From contig ONDL01000005.1 of the NCBI GenBank assembly GCA_900316555.1, forward strand, positions 1-41,689: a stretch of 41,689 bases of DNA. The letters run 5' to 3'. The stretch is from an uncultured Eubacteriales bacterium (lineage in GTDB: Bacteria; Bacillota; Clostridia; Oscillospirales; Acutalibacteraceae). Positions 1 to 6,273 of this stretch are shown here, piece after piece (the stretch's first letter is position 1; each line of letters opens with the position of its first letter). Both the position numbers and the translations under genes were made by a program. The notes under the pieces are model-generated. The model was not told the DNA's origin. It made no database searches and worked only from the letters and a program-made list of their open reading frames with translations.

Positions 1-206
1 TGCTTCACGAAACAACGATTACAGTTACAGAGGAGGGCACGAGAGCGGCGGCTGCGACCGCGGAGGTTCTCTATGGTGCAGCTCCCATTGAGGAGGAACA
101 CTATGTTTATCTCGACAGACCGTTCCTCTACATGATCATCAACACAAAGACCAACACGCCGCTGTTTATCGGCACGGTCGAAAACCTTCCGGACAAAATC
201 AATTAA
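1..206 (+). CDS. Serpin-family protease inhibitor, C-terminal fragment
   Basis: The frame is open from the window edge (codons from base 3) to TAA at 204-206, giving the last 67 residues; the 5' part lies outside the window. The fragment shows the serpin hinge EEGTRAAAATA followed by the reactive-centre loop and the family's C-terminal strand pattern DRPFLYMIINTKTNTPLFIGTV. In inhibitory serpins the hinge (P17-P8) is made of small residues so that the cleaved loop can insert into sheet A. Here P15-P9 are G-T-R-A-A-A-A, which argues for an active suicide inhibitor rather than a non-inhibitory member. Counting from the hinge as in alpha-1-antitrypsin puts P1-P1' at Ala-Ala (after Leu-Tyr-Gly), so elastase-like proteases that prefer small residues are plausible targets; that target is inference. 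The N-terminus, and so secretion, cannot be judged here. The gene converges on the ABC permease gene and they share a hairpin terminator. Confidence 0.88.
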   Translation, partial: LHETTITVTEEGTRAAAATAEVLYGAAPIEEEHYVYLDRPFLYMIINTKTNTPLFIGTVENLPDKIN

Positions 207-211
207 CAAAA

Positions 212-248
212 AAACAGGAGAGTTCTGAAAGCTCTCCTGTTTATCTTT
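212..248. terminator. Bidirectional intrinsic terminator between serpin and permease genes
   Basis: An 11-bp inverted repeat (212-222 with 232-242) can extend by two more pairs into the loop. It is flanked by an A-run on the left and a T-rich tract on the right, so it can work in both directions. It sits between the serpin stop (206) and the convergent permease stop (264). Confidence 0.85.
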
Positions 249-263
249 TAAATTGTTTGTTCC

Positions 264-1139
264 TTAACCCTTGACCGCGCCTGAAACAACACCCTCGATG
301 ATGTATTTCTGGCAAGCGAAGTAGAAGATTACGATAGGCAGAATGCTCAGTACAACGAGCGCCATGATAGCGCCGTTATCGGTCTGGCCGTAGCTGCCGT
401 TGAGGAACTGCATGTGAATCGGGATAGTGCGATACAGCTTGCCGTCCAGAATCAGGTACGGAAGCAGGTAGTCGTTCCAGATCCACATTGTTTCGAGGAT
501 CGCAACCGAGATGAAGGTGGGCTTCATGATCGGAAGAACTACGCTGAAGAAGGTTCTCAGCGGGCCTGCGCCGTCAACGTCAGCCGCTTCCTCGATTTCA
601 ATCGGGATAGACTTTACAAAGCCCGAGAACATGAAGATGGCAAGACCTGCGCCGAAGCCGAGATAGATCAGCAGGATACCCCAGGGAGTAACAAGCTTGA
701 GTGAGTTTGCAGTGTCGGAGAGGGTGAACATTACCATCTGGAAGGGTACGACCATCGAGAATATGCAGAAGAAGTAGATGATCTTGCAGATAATCGTGTT
801 GGAGCGCTGAATGTACCATGCCGCCATCGAGGTGCAGAAAAGAATAAGCACAACGCCGCCGACGGTGATCAGCAGGCTCCAGAGGGCAGCTTCCCAGAAG
901 GGATAGTTACCGAAGGTCATGCCTTTGATGTAGTTTTGCAGACCGTAGAAGGTATCTGCGTTCGGCAGCGCGAAAAGATTTGTCGCGATGTCGGAGTTCG
1001 CCTTGAAGGAGTTATAGAGTACGATGATGACGGGCATCACGTAGATCACAGACACAACCGCGAACAGAATGGTCAGGAACTTCATTCCCGCGGTCTGCTT
1101 TTTCTTGTACTTGGGTTCAACCGCTTTAACCATTGCCAT
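264..1139 (-). CDS. CUT1-family sugar ABC transporter permease (MalG/LacG-like)
   Basis: Inner-membrane permease of 291 residues, one half of the sugar channel. Several hydrophobic segments are visible, the first at about residues 20-43. Near residue 190 is the EAA loop that docks on the ATPase, reading EEAADVDGAGPLRTFFSVVLP. The C-terminus FACQKYIIEGVVSGAVKG is the standard ending of MalG-type permeases. I chose the ATG at 1139, which overlaps the TAA of the upstream permease (TAATG) and has an AGGTG Shine-Dalgarno 8 bases upstream. The open frame extends further but that part lies inside the neighbour's coding region in another frame. No ATPase gene is next to it, as is usual for CUT1 systems that share an MsmX/UgpC-type ATPase. 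The substrate is not evident from the sequence. Confidence 0.93.
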   Translation of the reverse strand: MAMVKAVEPKYKKKQTAGMKFLTILFAVVSVIYVMPVIIVLYNSFKANSDIATNLFALPNADTFYGLQNYIKGMTFGNYPFWEAALWSLLITVGGVVLILFCTSMAAWYIQRSNTIICKIIYFFCIFSMVVPFQMVMFTLSDTANSLKLVTPWGILLIYLGFGAGLAIFMFSGFVKSIPIEIEEAADVDGAGPLRTFFSVVLPIMKPTFISVAILETMWIWNDYLLPYLILDGKLYRTIPIHMQFLNGSYGQTDNGAIMALVVLSILPIVIFYFACQKYIIEGVVSGAVKG

Positions 1140-2005
1140 TATGCCTGCACCTCTTTTCTTCTGGTGAGGTAGAGCTGTACGAGAGAGATGACGACAACGA
1201 TCAGGAAGAAGATTACGCCTTCCGCCTGTCCCGCGCCCTTCGCGGCCTTTCCTTCGCCGTAGAAGGTCTTGTAGATGTTGAGCGCCATCATTCGTGTCGT
1301 CCATACACCGTCAACAAGCGGCGCGCCGCCTGTGAGCGCGAGGTTCTGGTCGAACAGCTTGAAGGAGTTGGTGAGCGTGAGGAAGCTGCAGATCGTGATC
1401 GAGGGCATCATCATGGGCAGCGTTACGTTTGTGAGCAGCTGTCCCTTGTTCGCGCCGTCGATCTTTGCGGCTTCGTACAGATCCGCGGGTACGCTCTGGA
1501 AGCCCGCGATGTAGATAATCATCATGTATCCTGCCTGCTGCCAGCACATCAGGATTACCAAGCCCCAGAAGCCCAGAGTTTCGTTTGTTACGAGAGAGGG
1601 CATGTCGAGGTTACGGAGCAGTCCGTCGAAAATCTGGTGCCAGATGTAGCCGAGGATAATACCGCCGATAAGGTTCGGCATGAAGAATACGGTTCTGAAT
1701 ACATTCGAGCCGCGGATTTTGAGCGTCAGGGCGTAAGCTACGAAAAACGCGATAAGGTTTATCAGGATTACGCTGACGACAACGAAGCCGAGTGTGAACC
1801 AGAAGGAACGGAGAAAGCTCTCGTCCTGAAAAGCCCTGATATAATTGTCAAAGCCTACAAACTTCGTTTTTGATACAATCTGGAATTGGAAAAACGAGAG
1901 GTAGATGCCTCTGAAGAACGGATAGATGAATCCGATGACAAAGGCAGCGAAAGTAGGAAGGACAAAGATTAAGGCGTATAGTTTTCTTTTAGGTTTTTTG
2001 AACAT
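1139..2005 (-). CDS. CUT1-family sugar ABC transporter permease (MalF/LacF-like)
   Basis: This 288-residue membrane protein is the second permease half. It starts MFKKPKRKLYALIFVLPTF, a charged N-terminus leading into transmembrane helix 1, as in MalF-like proteins without the extra N-terminal domain. The EAA loop reads YEAAKIDGANKGQLLTNVTLP, and the C-terminus ends in a positively charged tail (TRRKEVQA). The ATG at 2005 has a purine-rich site (AAAGG) about 8 bases upstream. It is translationally coupled to the MalG-like gene by a TAATG overlap. It follows the binding-protein gene across a 126-bp gap that carries a strong hairpin, so permease expression is probably below that of the binding protein. 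Confidence 0.93.
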   Translation of the reverse strand: MFKKPKRKLYALIFVLPTFAAFVIGFIYPFFRGIYLSFFQFQIVSKTKFVGFDNYIRAFQDESFLRSFWFTLGFVVVSVILINLIAFFVAYALTLKIRGSNVFRTVFFMPNLIGGIILGYIWHQIFDGLLRNLDMPSLVTNETLGFWGLVILMCWQQAGYMMIIYIAGFQSVPADLYEAAKIDGANKGQLLTNVTLPMMMPSITICSFLTLTNSFKLFDQNLALTGGAPLVDGVWTTRMMALNIYKTFYGEGKAAKGAGQAEGVIFFLIVVVISLVQLYLTRRKEVQA

Positions 2006-2050
2006 ACTCTTTGCCTTTCTTGAAAAACACTCATACCGTGAGTTAAAGTG

Positions 2051-2085
2051 AATGAAAAAGGAGGCTGAGATTTCCCAGCCTCCTT
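2051..2085 (-). terminator. Terminator-like hairpin between binding-protein and permease genes
   Basis: A perfect 10-bp stem (2058-2067 with 2076-2085) has an 8-base loop. Read on the minus strand it is followed by TTTTTCATT, which fits intrinsic termination after the binding-protein gene. Since the permeases downstream lack a clear promoter of their own, it probably acts as a partial terminator or 3' stabiliser that sets a binding-protein excess. The latter is inference. Confidence 0.75.
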
Positions 2086-2130
2086 GATTTTAGTTAAAAC
2101 TCAGAAAGCCAAAACCCTGGATGAATTTAA

Positions 2131-3513
2131 TTATTCAGCAGCCTTTGCCTTTTCGGTCTTCCAGCCGTCTACGAATGCGGTCTTAACAGCATCCCAGTCG
2201 CCTGTGCCTGCAGCATACTGAGTGAGAGCAGCGCCAACGCCGTTCTTCCAATCCTCGGAAGGCATTGTGGTGAAGTTCCAGGATACGGGCTTCTTGCCTG
2301 CGTCGGTGTATTCCTTGTCAGCCTTTACGAATACGTTCTTGGACTCCTGAGCAGCCTTGAAGGGAATTACAAAGCCCATAGCCTCAGCCATAGCCTTTGT
2401 GCCTGTCTCGGAGGTTACACACCAGTTGATGAACGCCTCTGTAGCAGCCTGGTTAGCTTCGCTTGCGTTGGAGTTTACACACCAATAGTTCTCTGTACCT
2501 GTGCAGAGACCCTGGTTAGCCTCGTCGCCTACGCCGATGTAGATCGGGAGCATGCCGAGATCCTCGTCCTTGAGGCCGCCTTCGGTTACAGCGCTGTACT
2601 CCCAGCTGCCGTTCTGGAAGAATACTGCGTCGCCGTTGATGAACTCTGCCTCAGACTCTGCGCCTGTCTTGGAAGCCAGCTCGGTGGGCTTGCAGGTGGA
2701 GTTGTTGATGTAGAGATCCCAGATGTTCTTGTAGTTCTCAAGGTAGGTGCCCTTGATAGCGTCGGTATCGGTGATGCCGTCAGCCTGATACTCGAAGTAG
2801 ATGGGGAGGTTTGCGAGGTGGGTCTTGAATCTCCAGTCGGAGGAGCTGTCCATACCAGCGGAGGTGAAGGCAGCCTTTACGCCGAGAGCCTCAGCGTTCT
2901 TCTGGATTTCCTCAGCAACAGTCTTGAGCTTGTCAAAGCTGTTGAGGTCGTCGATCTTCTTAACGGTAGCGAAGTCAGACTCGAAATACTTGTTGAGAAG
3001 TGTCTTGTTGTAGATAAGGCCATAGGACTCGATTACATAAGCGATACCATAAACCTTGCCGTCTTTCTCCAGAGCGTAGTCCTTGGAGGTGAGCTGGCCG
3101 TAGATGTCGGTGCCGGAAAGATCCTTGCAGAAGTCTTCCCACTTAGCAAGACCAACGGGGCCGTTAACCTGGAACAGGGTGGGAGCCTCGTCGCCCTTAG
3201 CCATTTCGGAAGTAAGGGTCTGCTCGTAGGTACCTTCAGCAGCGGTAACTACGGTTACCTCAGTGCCGGTCTCCTCGGTGTACTTCTTCGCGAGATCCTG
3301 CCATGCCTGATCCTGCTCGGGCTTGAAGTTCAGATAGTAAACCTTGCCGCCTGTAGCGTCAGCCTTGGACTCGGTCTTTGAGGACTCAGCTTTGGAATCA
3401 CCCTTGGAGTCGGTGTTTGAGGATGCGTTGCCGCCGCAACCAGCGAGAGCGGATCCCGCCATAAGGGCAGCGAGAGTGACAGCGGCCGCTCTCTTGATTG
3501 TTTCCTTTTTCAC
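2131..3513 (-). CDS. CUT1-type sugar ABC transporter substrate-binding lipoprotein
   Basis: This is a 460-residue extracellular solute-binding protein (family 1). The signal peptide VKKETIKRAAAVTLAALMAG ends in the lipobox SALAGC, so the mature protein should be lipid-anchored at Cys. A Ser/Lys/Asp/Glu-rich linker of about 25 residues follows, then the bilobed binding domain. I chose the GTG at 3513 because AAAAGGTG lies 6 bases upstream and it places the charged n-region correctly; the longer open frame would put non-signal sequence in front. It is the first gene of the transporter unit, with a recognisable promoter and two small hairpins in its leader. The substrate is not identifiable; the two-permease architecture and neighbouring DUF624 gene suggest an oligosaccharide. 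Confidence 0.92.
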   Translation of the reverse strand: MKKETIKRAAAVTLAALMAGSALAGCGGNASSNTDSKGDSKAESSKTESKADATGGKVYYLNFKPEQDQAWQDLAKKYTEETGTEVTVVTAAEGTYEQTLTSEMAKGDEAPTLFQVNGPVGLAKWEDFCKDLSGTDIYGQLTSKDYALEKDGKVYGIAYVIESYGLIYNKTLLNKYFESDFATVKKIDDLNSFDKLKTVAEEIQKNAEALGVKAAFTSAGMDSSSDWRFKTHLANLPIYFEYQADGITDTDAIKGTYLENYKNIWDLYINNSTCKPTELASKTGAESEAEFINGDAVFFQNGSWEYSAVTEGGLKDEDLGMLPIYIGVGDEANQGLCTGTENYWCVNSNASEANQAATEAFINWCVTSETGTKAMAEAMGFVIPFKAAQESKNVFVKADKEYTDAGKKPVSWNFTTMPSEDWKNGVGAALTQYAAGTGDWDAVKTAFVDGWKTEKAKAAE

Positions 3514-3540
3514 GTTAATCACCTTTTCTAAAAGATATTT

Positions 3541-3582
3541 ACCCGAAAGCGTCGGGTATCGCGCAGGGGCAGACAAGCCCCT
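3541..3582 (-). promoter_or_regulatory. Two tandem small hairpins in the binding-protein leader
   Basis: Two 6-bp inverted repeats lie 7 bp apart between the predicted transcription start and the GTG start: 3541-3546 with 3552-3557, and 3565-3570 with 3577-3582. Neither is followed by a T-run, so they are not terminators. They could stabilise the mRNA 5' end or serve as a protein target. Confidence 0.45.
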
Positions 3583-3591
3583 CTTGCTAAT

Positions 3592-3620
3592 AATATATCA
3601 CCAAAACGCTAAAAAATCAA
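3592..3620 (-). promoter_or_regulatory. Predicted sigma-A promoter for the ABC transporter
   Basis: On the minus strand, TTGATT (3615-3620), a 17-base spacer and TATATT (3592-3597) lie in AT-rich DNA about 80 bases upstream of the binding-protein start. Confidence 0.6.
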
Positions 3621-3737
3621 GGGATATTTTATTAATTTTGTTTTCAAATTTGAAGTATTTTGAAATAATTTTGACAACCTTTTACCGAATTCGCTCATTT
3701 TATCCCTTTTATTCTCAAAATAATTTTTTGTGAAATA

Positions 3738-3767
3738 TTGAAATCCACTGTCGTTTTGTGTTATGAT
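3738..3767 (+). promoter_or_regulatory. Predicted sigma-A promoter for the DUF624-like gene
   Basis: TTGAAA (3738-3743), an 18-base spacer and TATGAT (3762-3767) lie 39 bases upstream of the ATG at 3807. The promoter is divergent from that of the ABC transporter. Confidence 0.6.
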
Positions 3768-3806
3768 TATACAAGCGTTATTTTATGCAAGCAAAGGATT
3801 GAAATT

Positions 3807-4628
3807 ATGAAAAAAAGAGTCAAACCTGTTATGGTGTTCTTCAAGAAGCTGCCGTATCTCCTGCTCGCGGGAGTGATTTTTTCGGCGGCGCTTGCCCTCT
3901 GTATGGGCGCGTCGATCGCGTTCAGCATCCTAACGGGCTACAACAACGTCCTCGTCTGGGGCTTGGGTGTGATCCCGGGCACGATATTCTACTCGGGTCT
4001 GGTCGTCGTCATACGCAAGTACGCCATTGAAAACGACTACGTTCCCGTTGTGCCGACGTTCTTCGCGGCGGTCAGAGAAAACTGGAAGGTCTTTATCCTA
4101 CACGGAGTCATCAGCTACCTGATCTGTTCCTGCGCGATGTTCGCTTTTATGTACTACTTCATTCAGGCTCAGACCGACGTCACCTTCGCCTATATCCTCA
4201 GCTTCTACGGCTTCTTCACCGCGGCTCTGCTTATCATGATGTTCTACGCGCCGCTCATGAGCGTGACCTACGAGCTGCGCTGGAGAGATATCTACAAGAA
4301 CTCCCTGCTGCTTATCCTCGGCAAAATCCTGCGCAACCTAATCGCGCTGGTGATGATCGTCGCGGCTGTGGCGATCGCGGTGCTCGCTGTCGTATACGCC
4401 GAGGGCGTGTGGAAAATCATCGTTGCCGTGATCGTCGCGGCGGTATACCCGATGCTGATAACCTACATCGAAATAGCGATGGTTTCAAAGGGTCTGATCG
4501 ACAGCGTAGGCGACTTTGTGAACCCGATAAAGGAAGAGGTTGTCGATACTCCTATCGTAACCGAAAACACAGAGGACGACTACATCTTCGTCAACGGAAG
4601 AATGGTAAAGAACCCGAACAAGAAATAA
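3807..4628 (+). CDS. DUF624/YesL-like integral membrane protein
   Basis: This 273-residue membrane protein has about five to six hydrophobic helices, clear ones near residues 14-37, 45-66, 92-118, 125-150 and 180-225. It ends in an acidic, polar cytoplasmic tail (ENTEDDYIFVNGRMVKNPNKK). Size, helix pattern and the WxxWK-like segment (RENWKVFILHG) fit the DUF624 (YesL) family. In Firmicutes such genes often sit beside CUT1 sugar transporters, as here across a divergent promoter region. Molecular function is unknown; a role in carbohydrate transport or its regulation is guilt by association. The ATG at 3807 has AAAGGA 7 bases upstream and follows the predicted promoter; the longer open frame would begin upstream of the predicted transcription start. 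Confidence 0.72.
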   Translation: MKKRVKPVMVFFKKLPYLLLAGVIFSAALALCMGASIAFSILTGYNNVLVWGLGVIPGTIFYSGLVVVIRKYAIENDYVPVVPTFFAAVRENWKVFILHGVISYLICSCAMFAFMYYFIQAQTDVTFAYILSFYGFFTAALLIMMFYAPLMSVTYELRWRDIYKNSLLLILGKILRNLIALVMIVAAVAIAVLAVVYAEGVWKIIVAVIVAAVYPMLITYIEIAMVSKGLIDSVGDFVNPIKEEVVDTPIVTENTEDDYIFVNGRMVKNPNKK

Positions 4629-4631
4629 ATC

Positions 4632-4662
4632 AAAACGCCGTATCAACGCGGCGTTTTTTCTT
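4632..4662 (+). terminator. Intrinsic terminator after the DUF624-like gene
   Basis: A 9-bp stem AAAACGCCG (4632-4640) pairs with 4649-4657 around an 8-base loop and runs into six Ts, three bases after the stop codon. Confidence 0.88.
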
Positions 4663-4712
4663 TTGGATTGCATATTTTTATGCAATTACCGTCCGATTTG
4701 CTCCCTTGGTGA

Positions 4713-4762
4713 GGGACAGGTTTTTTGTCTCCGCATATTATGTTAACGGAGAGCGCTCTCCG
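4713..4762 (+). promoter_or_regulatory. Candidate promoter and 16-bp perfect palindrome before the GH25 gene
   Basis: GGGACA (4713-4718), a 17-base spacer and TATTAT (4736-4741) form a plausible promoter. Its start point would fall at the beginning of a perfect 16-bp palindrome, CGGAGAGCGCTCTCCG (4747-4762). The palindrome has no T-run and lies upstream of the Shine-Dalgarno site, so it looks like an operator or a 5' stabilising hairpin. The half-site CGGAGAG recurs at the promoter of the next gene. Confidence 0.45.
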
Positions 4763-4786
4763 AGAAAAACAAAAAGGGAGGAAATT

Positions 4787-5707
4787 ATGAATCTTAAAGG
4801 AAAAAAGGGCGTGGATATCTCCTCGCTCAACGGAAACGTCAGTATCGAGAAAATCAAGGACGCGGGCTACGACTTCGTGATGATACGCTGCGGCTACGGC
4901 TCAGACCTCGCTGTCCAGGACGACAGTCAGTTTGAGAACAACGTGCGCAAGTGCGAGGCGGCGGGCGTGCCGTGGGGTGCGTATCTCTACTCCTACGCGG
5001 TCAACACCGACGACGCGAAGAGCGAGGCGAGGCACGTTATCCGCCTGCTCAAAAACAAGAAGCCCACACTTCCCGTTGCCTTCGATATGGAGGACGCCGA
5101 CGGCTACAAGGCGCGCAACGGAAACCCAAGCAATGCTACGCTCGTCGCGATATGCAAGACCTTCCTCAGCGAGATAAAGAAGGCGGGCTACTACCCGATG
5201 CTCTACTCCGCGCTGAGCTGGCTCAACGGCAAGCTCAACGACCCGAGCCTGCTCGACAACTACGACATCTGGGTGGCTCAGTGGAACTCCACCTGCGACT
5301 ACCGCGGCAGCTACGGAATGTGGCAGTACGGCGGCGAGGTCAACTATCTCGAGTCGAATTCTATCCCCGGCGTCGGCACGGTCGACAAGGACAAATGCTA
5401 CAAGGATTACCCGACTATCATCAAAGAGGGCGGCTGGAACAACTGGCAGCCGTCGGAGCCTGTTCTCGACACGAACGGCTTTGAGAAGGGTGACAGAACC
5501 TACGGCGTTATGGCGCTCAAGGAGATGCTCCTCACCGCGAAGAAGCAGGGCATCATCACTCAGGGTATGGACGAGAACAACATCTTCGGCGACGGCACCG
5601 AGATCGCCGTCAATCAGGTGCTCAAAAAGGGCGGCTACGCTCAGAACGGCATCGCGGGCTACGGCTTTATGAAGTATCTCGGCGGCTTGATGAGAAAGAA
5701 GCTTTAG
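4787..5707 (+). CDS. Glycoside hydrolase family 25 muramidase (lysozyme)
   Basis: This 306-residue protein should cleave the beta-1,4 bond between MurNAc and GlcNAc in peptidoglycan. The GH25 barrel fills about residues 7-205: it opens GVDISSLNGNVS, and the catalytic DxE is in FDMEDAD (Asp100, Glu102). Another family hallmark is the late Trp-rich segment DIWVAQWNSTCDYRGSYGMW. After a linker, residues about 227-306 form a small helical domain (MALKEMLLTAKKQGI, then AGYGFMKYLGGLMRKKL) that may bind the wall, as in phage-type endolysins. The N-terminus MNLKGKKGVD has no signal peptide, so export must be non-classical or the enzyme acts on lysis. The start has a strong AGGGAGG 5 bases upstream. 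No holin or phage genes are nearby. Confidence 0.9.
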   Translation: MNLKGKKGVDISSLNGNVSIEKIKDAGYDFVMIRCGYGSDLAVQDDSQFENNVRKCEAAGVPWGAYLYSYAVNTDDAKSEARHVIRLLKNKKPTLPVAFDMEDADGYKARNGNPSNATLVAICKTFLSEIKKAGYYPMLYSALSWLNGKLNDPSLLDNYDIWVAQWNSTCDYRGSYGMWQYGGEVNYLESNSIPGVGTVDKDKCYKDYPTIIKEGGWNNWQPSEPVLDTNGFEKGDRTYGVMALKEMLLTAKKQGIITQGMDENNIFGDGTEIAVNQVLKKGGYAQNGIAGYGFMKYLGGLMRKKL

Positions 5708-5745
5708 TTGAAAAATCCCTCTCCGTGTTGTATAATCGGAGAGGG
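5708..5745 (+). promoter_or_regulatory. Strong promoter with an inverted repeat flanking the -10 box
   Basis: TTGAAA (5708-5713), 17 bases and TATAAT (5731-5736) begin directly after the GH25 stop codon. A perfect 9-bp inverted repeat, CCCTCTCCG (5717-5725) and CGGAGAGGG (5737-5745), brackets the -10 box. The right arm is also the Shine-Dalgarno region. The predicted start point near 5743 leaves a leader of only about 10 bases. This geometry suits a repressor operator. Confidence 0.65.
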
Positions 5746-5752
5746 TGATACT

Positions 5753-6226
5753 ATGGAATTCAGAAAAATGAGACGCTTTAAGCAGCAGCTCAGCGAGGAA
5801 AGCTGCGTTGAGATTTTGAAAAACGAACCTCGCGGAGTTATGGCGGTCGCGGGTGAGAACGGCTATCCCTACGCTTTTCCGATAGACTTTGTGTACGACG
5901 GCGGCAGGCTGTATTTTCACTGCGCAAAGGAAGGTCATAAGCTCGACGCGTTAAAGAACTGCGACAAGGTGAGCTTCTGTGTGATGAACGAGGGCTTTCG
6001 CAAAGAAGGCGAATGGGCGCTCAATATCAGCAGCGTGGTTGTGTTCGGCAGAGCAAAAATCATGACCGACAGCGGCAGGATTCTTGAGAAGCTGAGACTG
6101 CTCGGCAACAAGTATTATCCATCTGACGGGGACGTTGAGCGCGAAATCGGGCGAACTCTCAGCCGCGTATGTATGCTCGAGCTTGAAATCGACCACATGA
6201 CGGGCAAGCTCGTCAATGAAAGTTAA
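5753..6226 (+). CDS. Pyridoxamine 5'-phosphate oxidase-fold protein (NimA-like)
   Basis: This 157-residue protein belongs to the split-barrel flavin-binding superfamily. It begins MEFRKMRRFKQQLSEESC and then shows the family's conserved run: a strand ending in GVMAVAGENGYPYAFPIDFVYDG, then LYFHCAKEGHKLDAL and VSFCVMNE. Many small members annotated as NimA or nitroimidazole resistance proteins look like this; most are FMN- or haem-binding reductases of unknown substrate, so no resistance should be assumed. The ATG at 5753 lies 6-8 bases after GGAGAGGG. The gene has its own promoter overlapping an inverted repeat and is not strictly co-transcribed with the muramidase gene. Confidence 0.85.
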   Translation: MEFRKMRRFKQQLSEESCVEILKNEPRGVMAVAGENGYPYAFPIDFVYDGGRLYFHCAKEGHKLDALKNCDKVSFCVMNEGFRKEGEWALNISSVVVFGRAKIMTDSGRILEKLRLLGNKYYPSDGDVEREIGRTLSRVCMLELEIDHMTGKLVNES

Positions 6227-6239
6227 TATTGATATAAAA

Positions 6240-6272
6240 AAGTCCGCACGTTTTTTCGTGCGGACTTCGCTT
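6240..6272. terminator. Bidirectional terminator between the NimA-like gene and hydF
   Basis: An 11-bp stem (6240-6250 with 6257-6267) has a loop of six Ts, an A-run on the left and a T-run on the right. It serves the convergent plus- and minus-strand units. Confidence 0.9.
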
Positions 6273-6273
6273 T

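Noticed and set aside
264..1304. Longer N-terminus for the MalG-like permease (start at 1304)
   Set aside because: The extra 55 residues lie in the coding region of the MalF-like gene in another frame, are Arg-rich and unlike any permease, and the TAATG overlap gives a better start.
3541..3582. Known riboswitch in the sugar-binding protein leader
   Set aside because: Only two 6-bp stems are seen; there is no conserved core or expression platform of any class that I know.
4747..4762. Perfect palindrome as a terminator
   Set aside because: No T-run follows on either strand, and a real terminator for the upstream gene is at 4632-4662.
4901..5938. Long antisense open frame opposite the GH25 gene
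   Set aside because: It is Val/Ala/Arg-rich in the way reverse-strand shadows are, and runs across the promoter of the next gene.
5753..6226. Nitroimidazole resistance determinant
   Set aside because: Membership of the NimA-like split-barrel family alone does not show reductase activity on nitroimidazoles, so only the fold is called.
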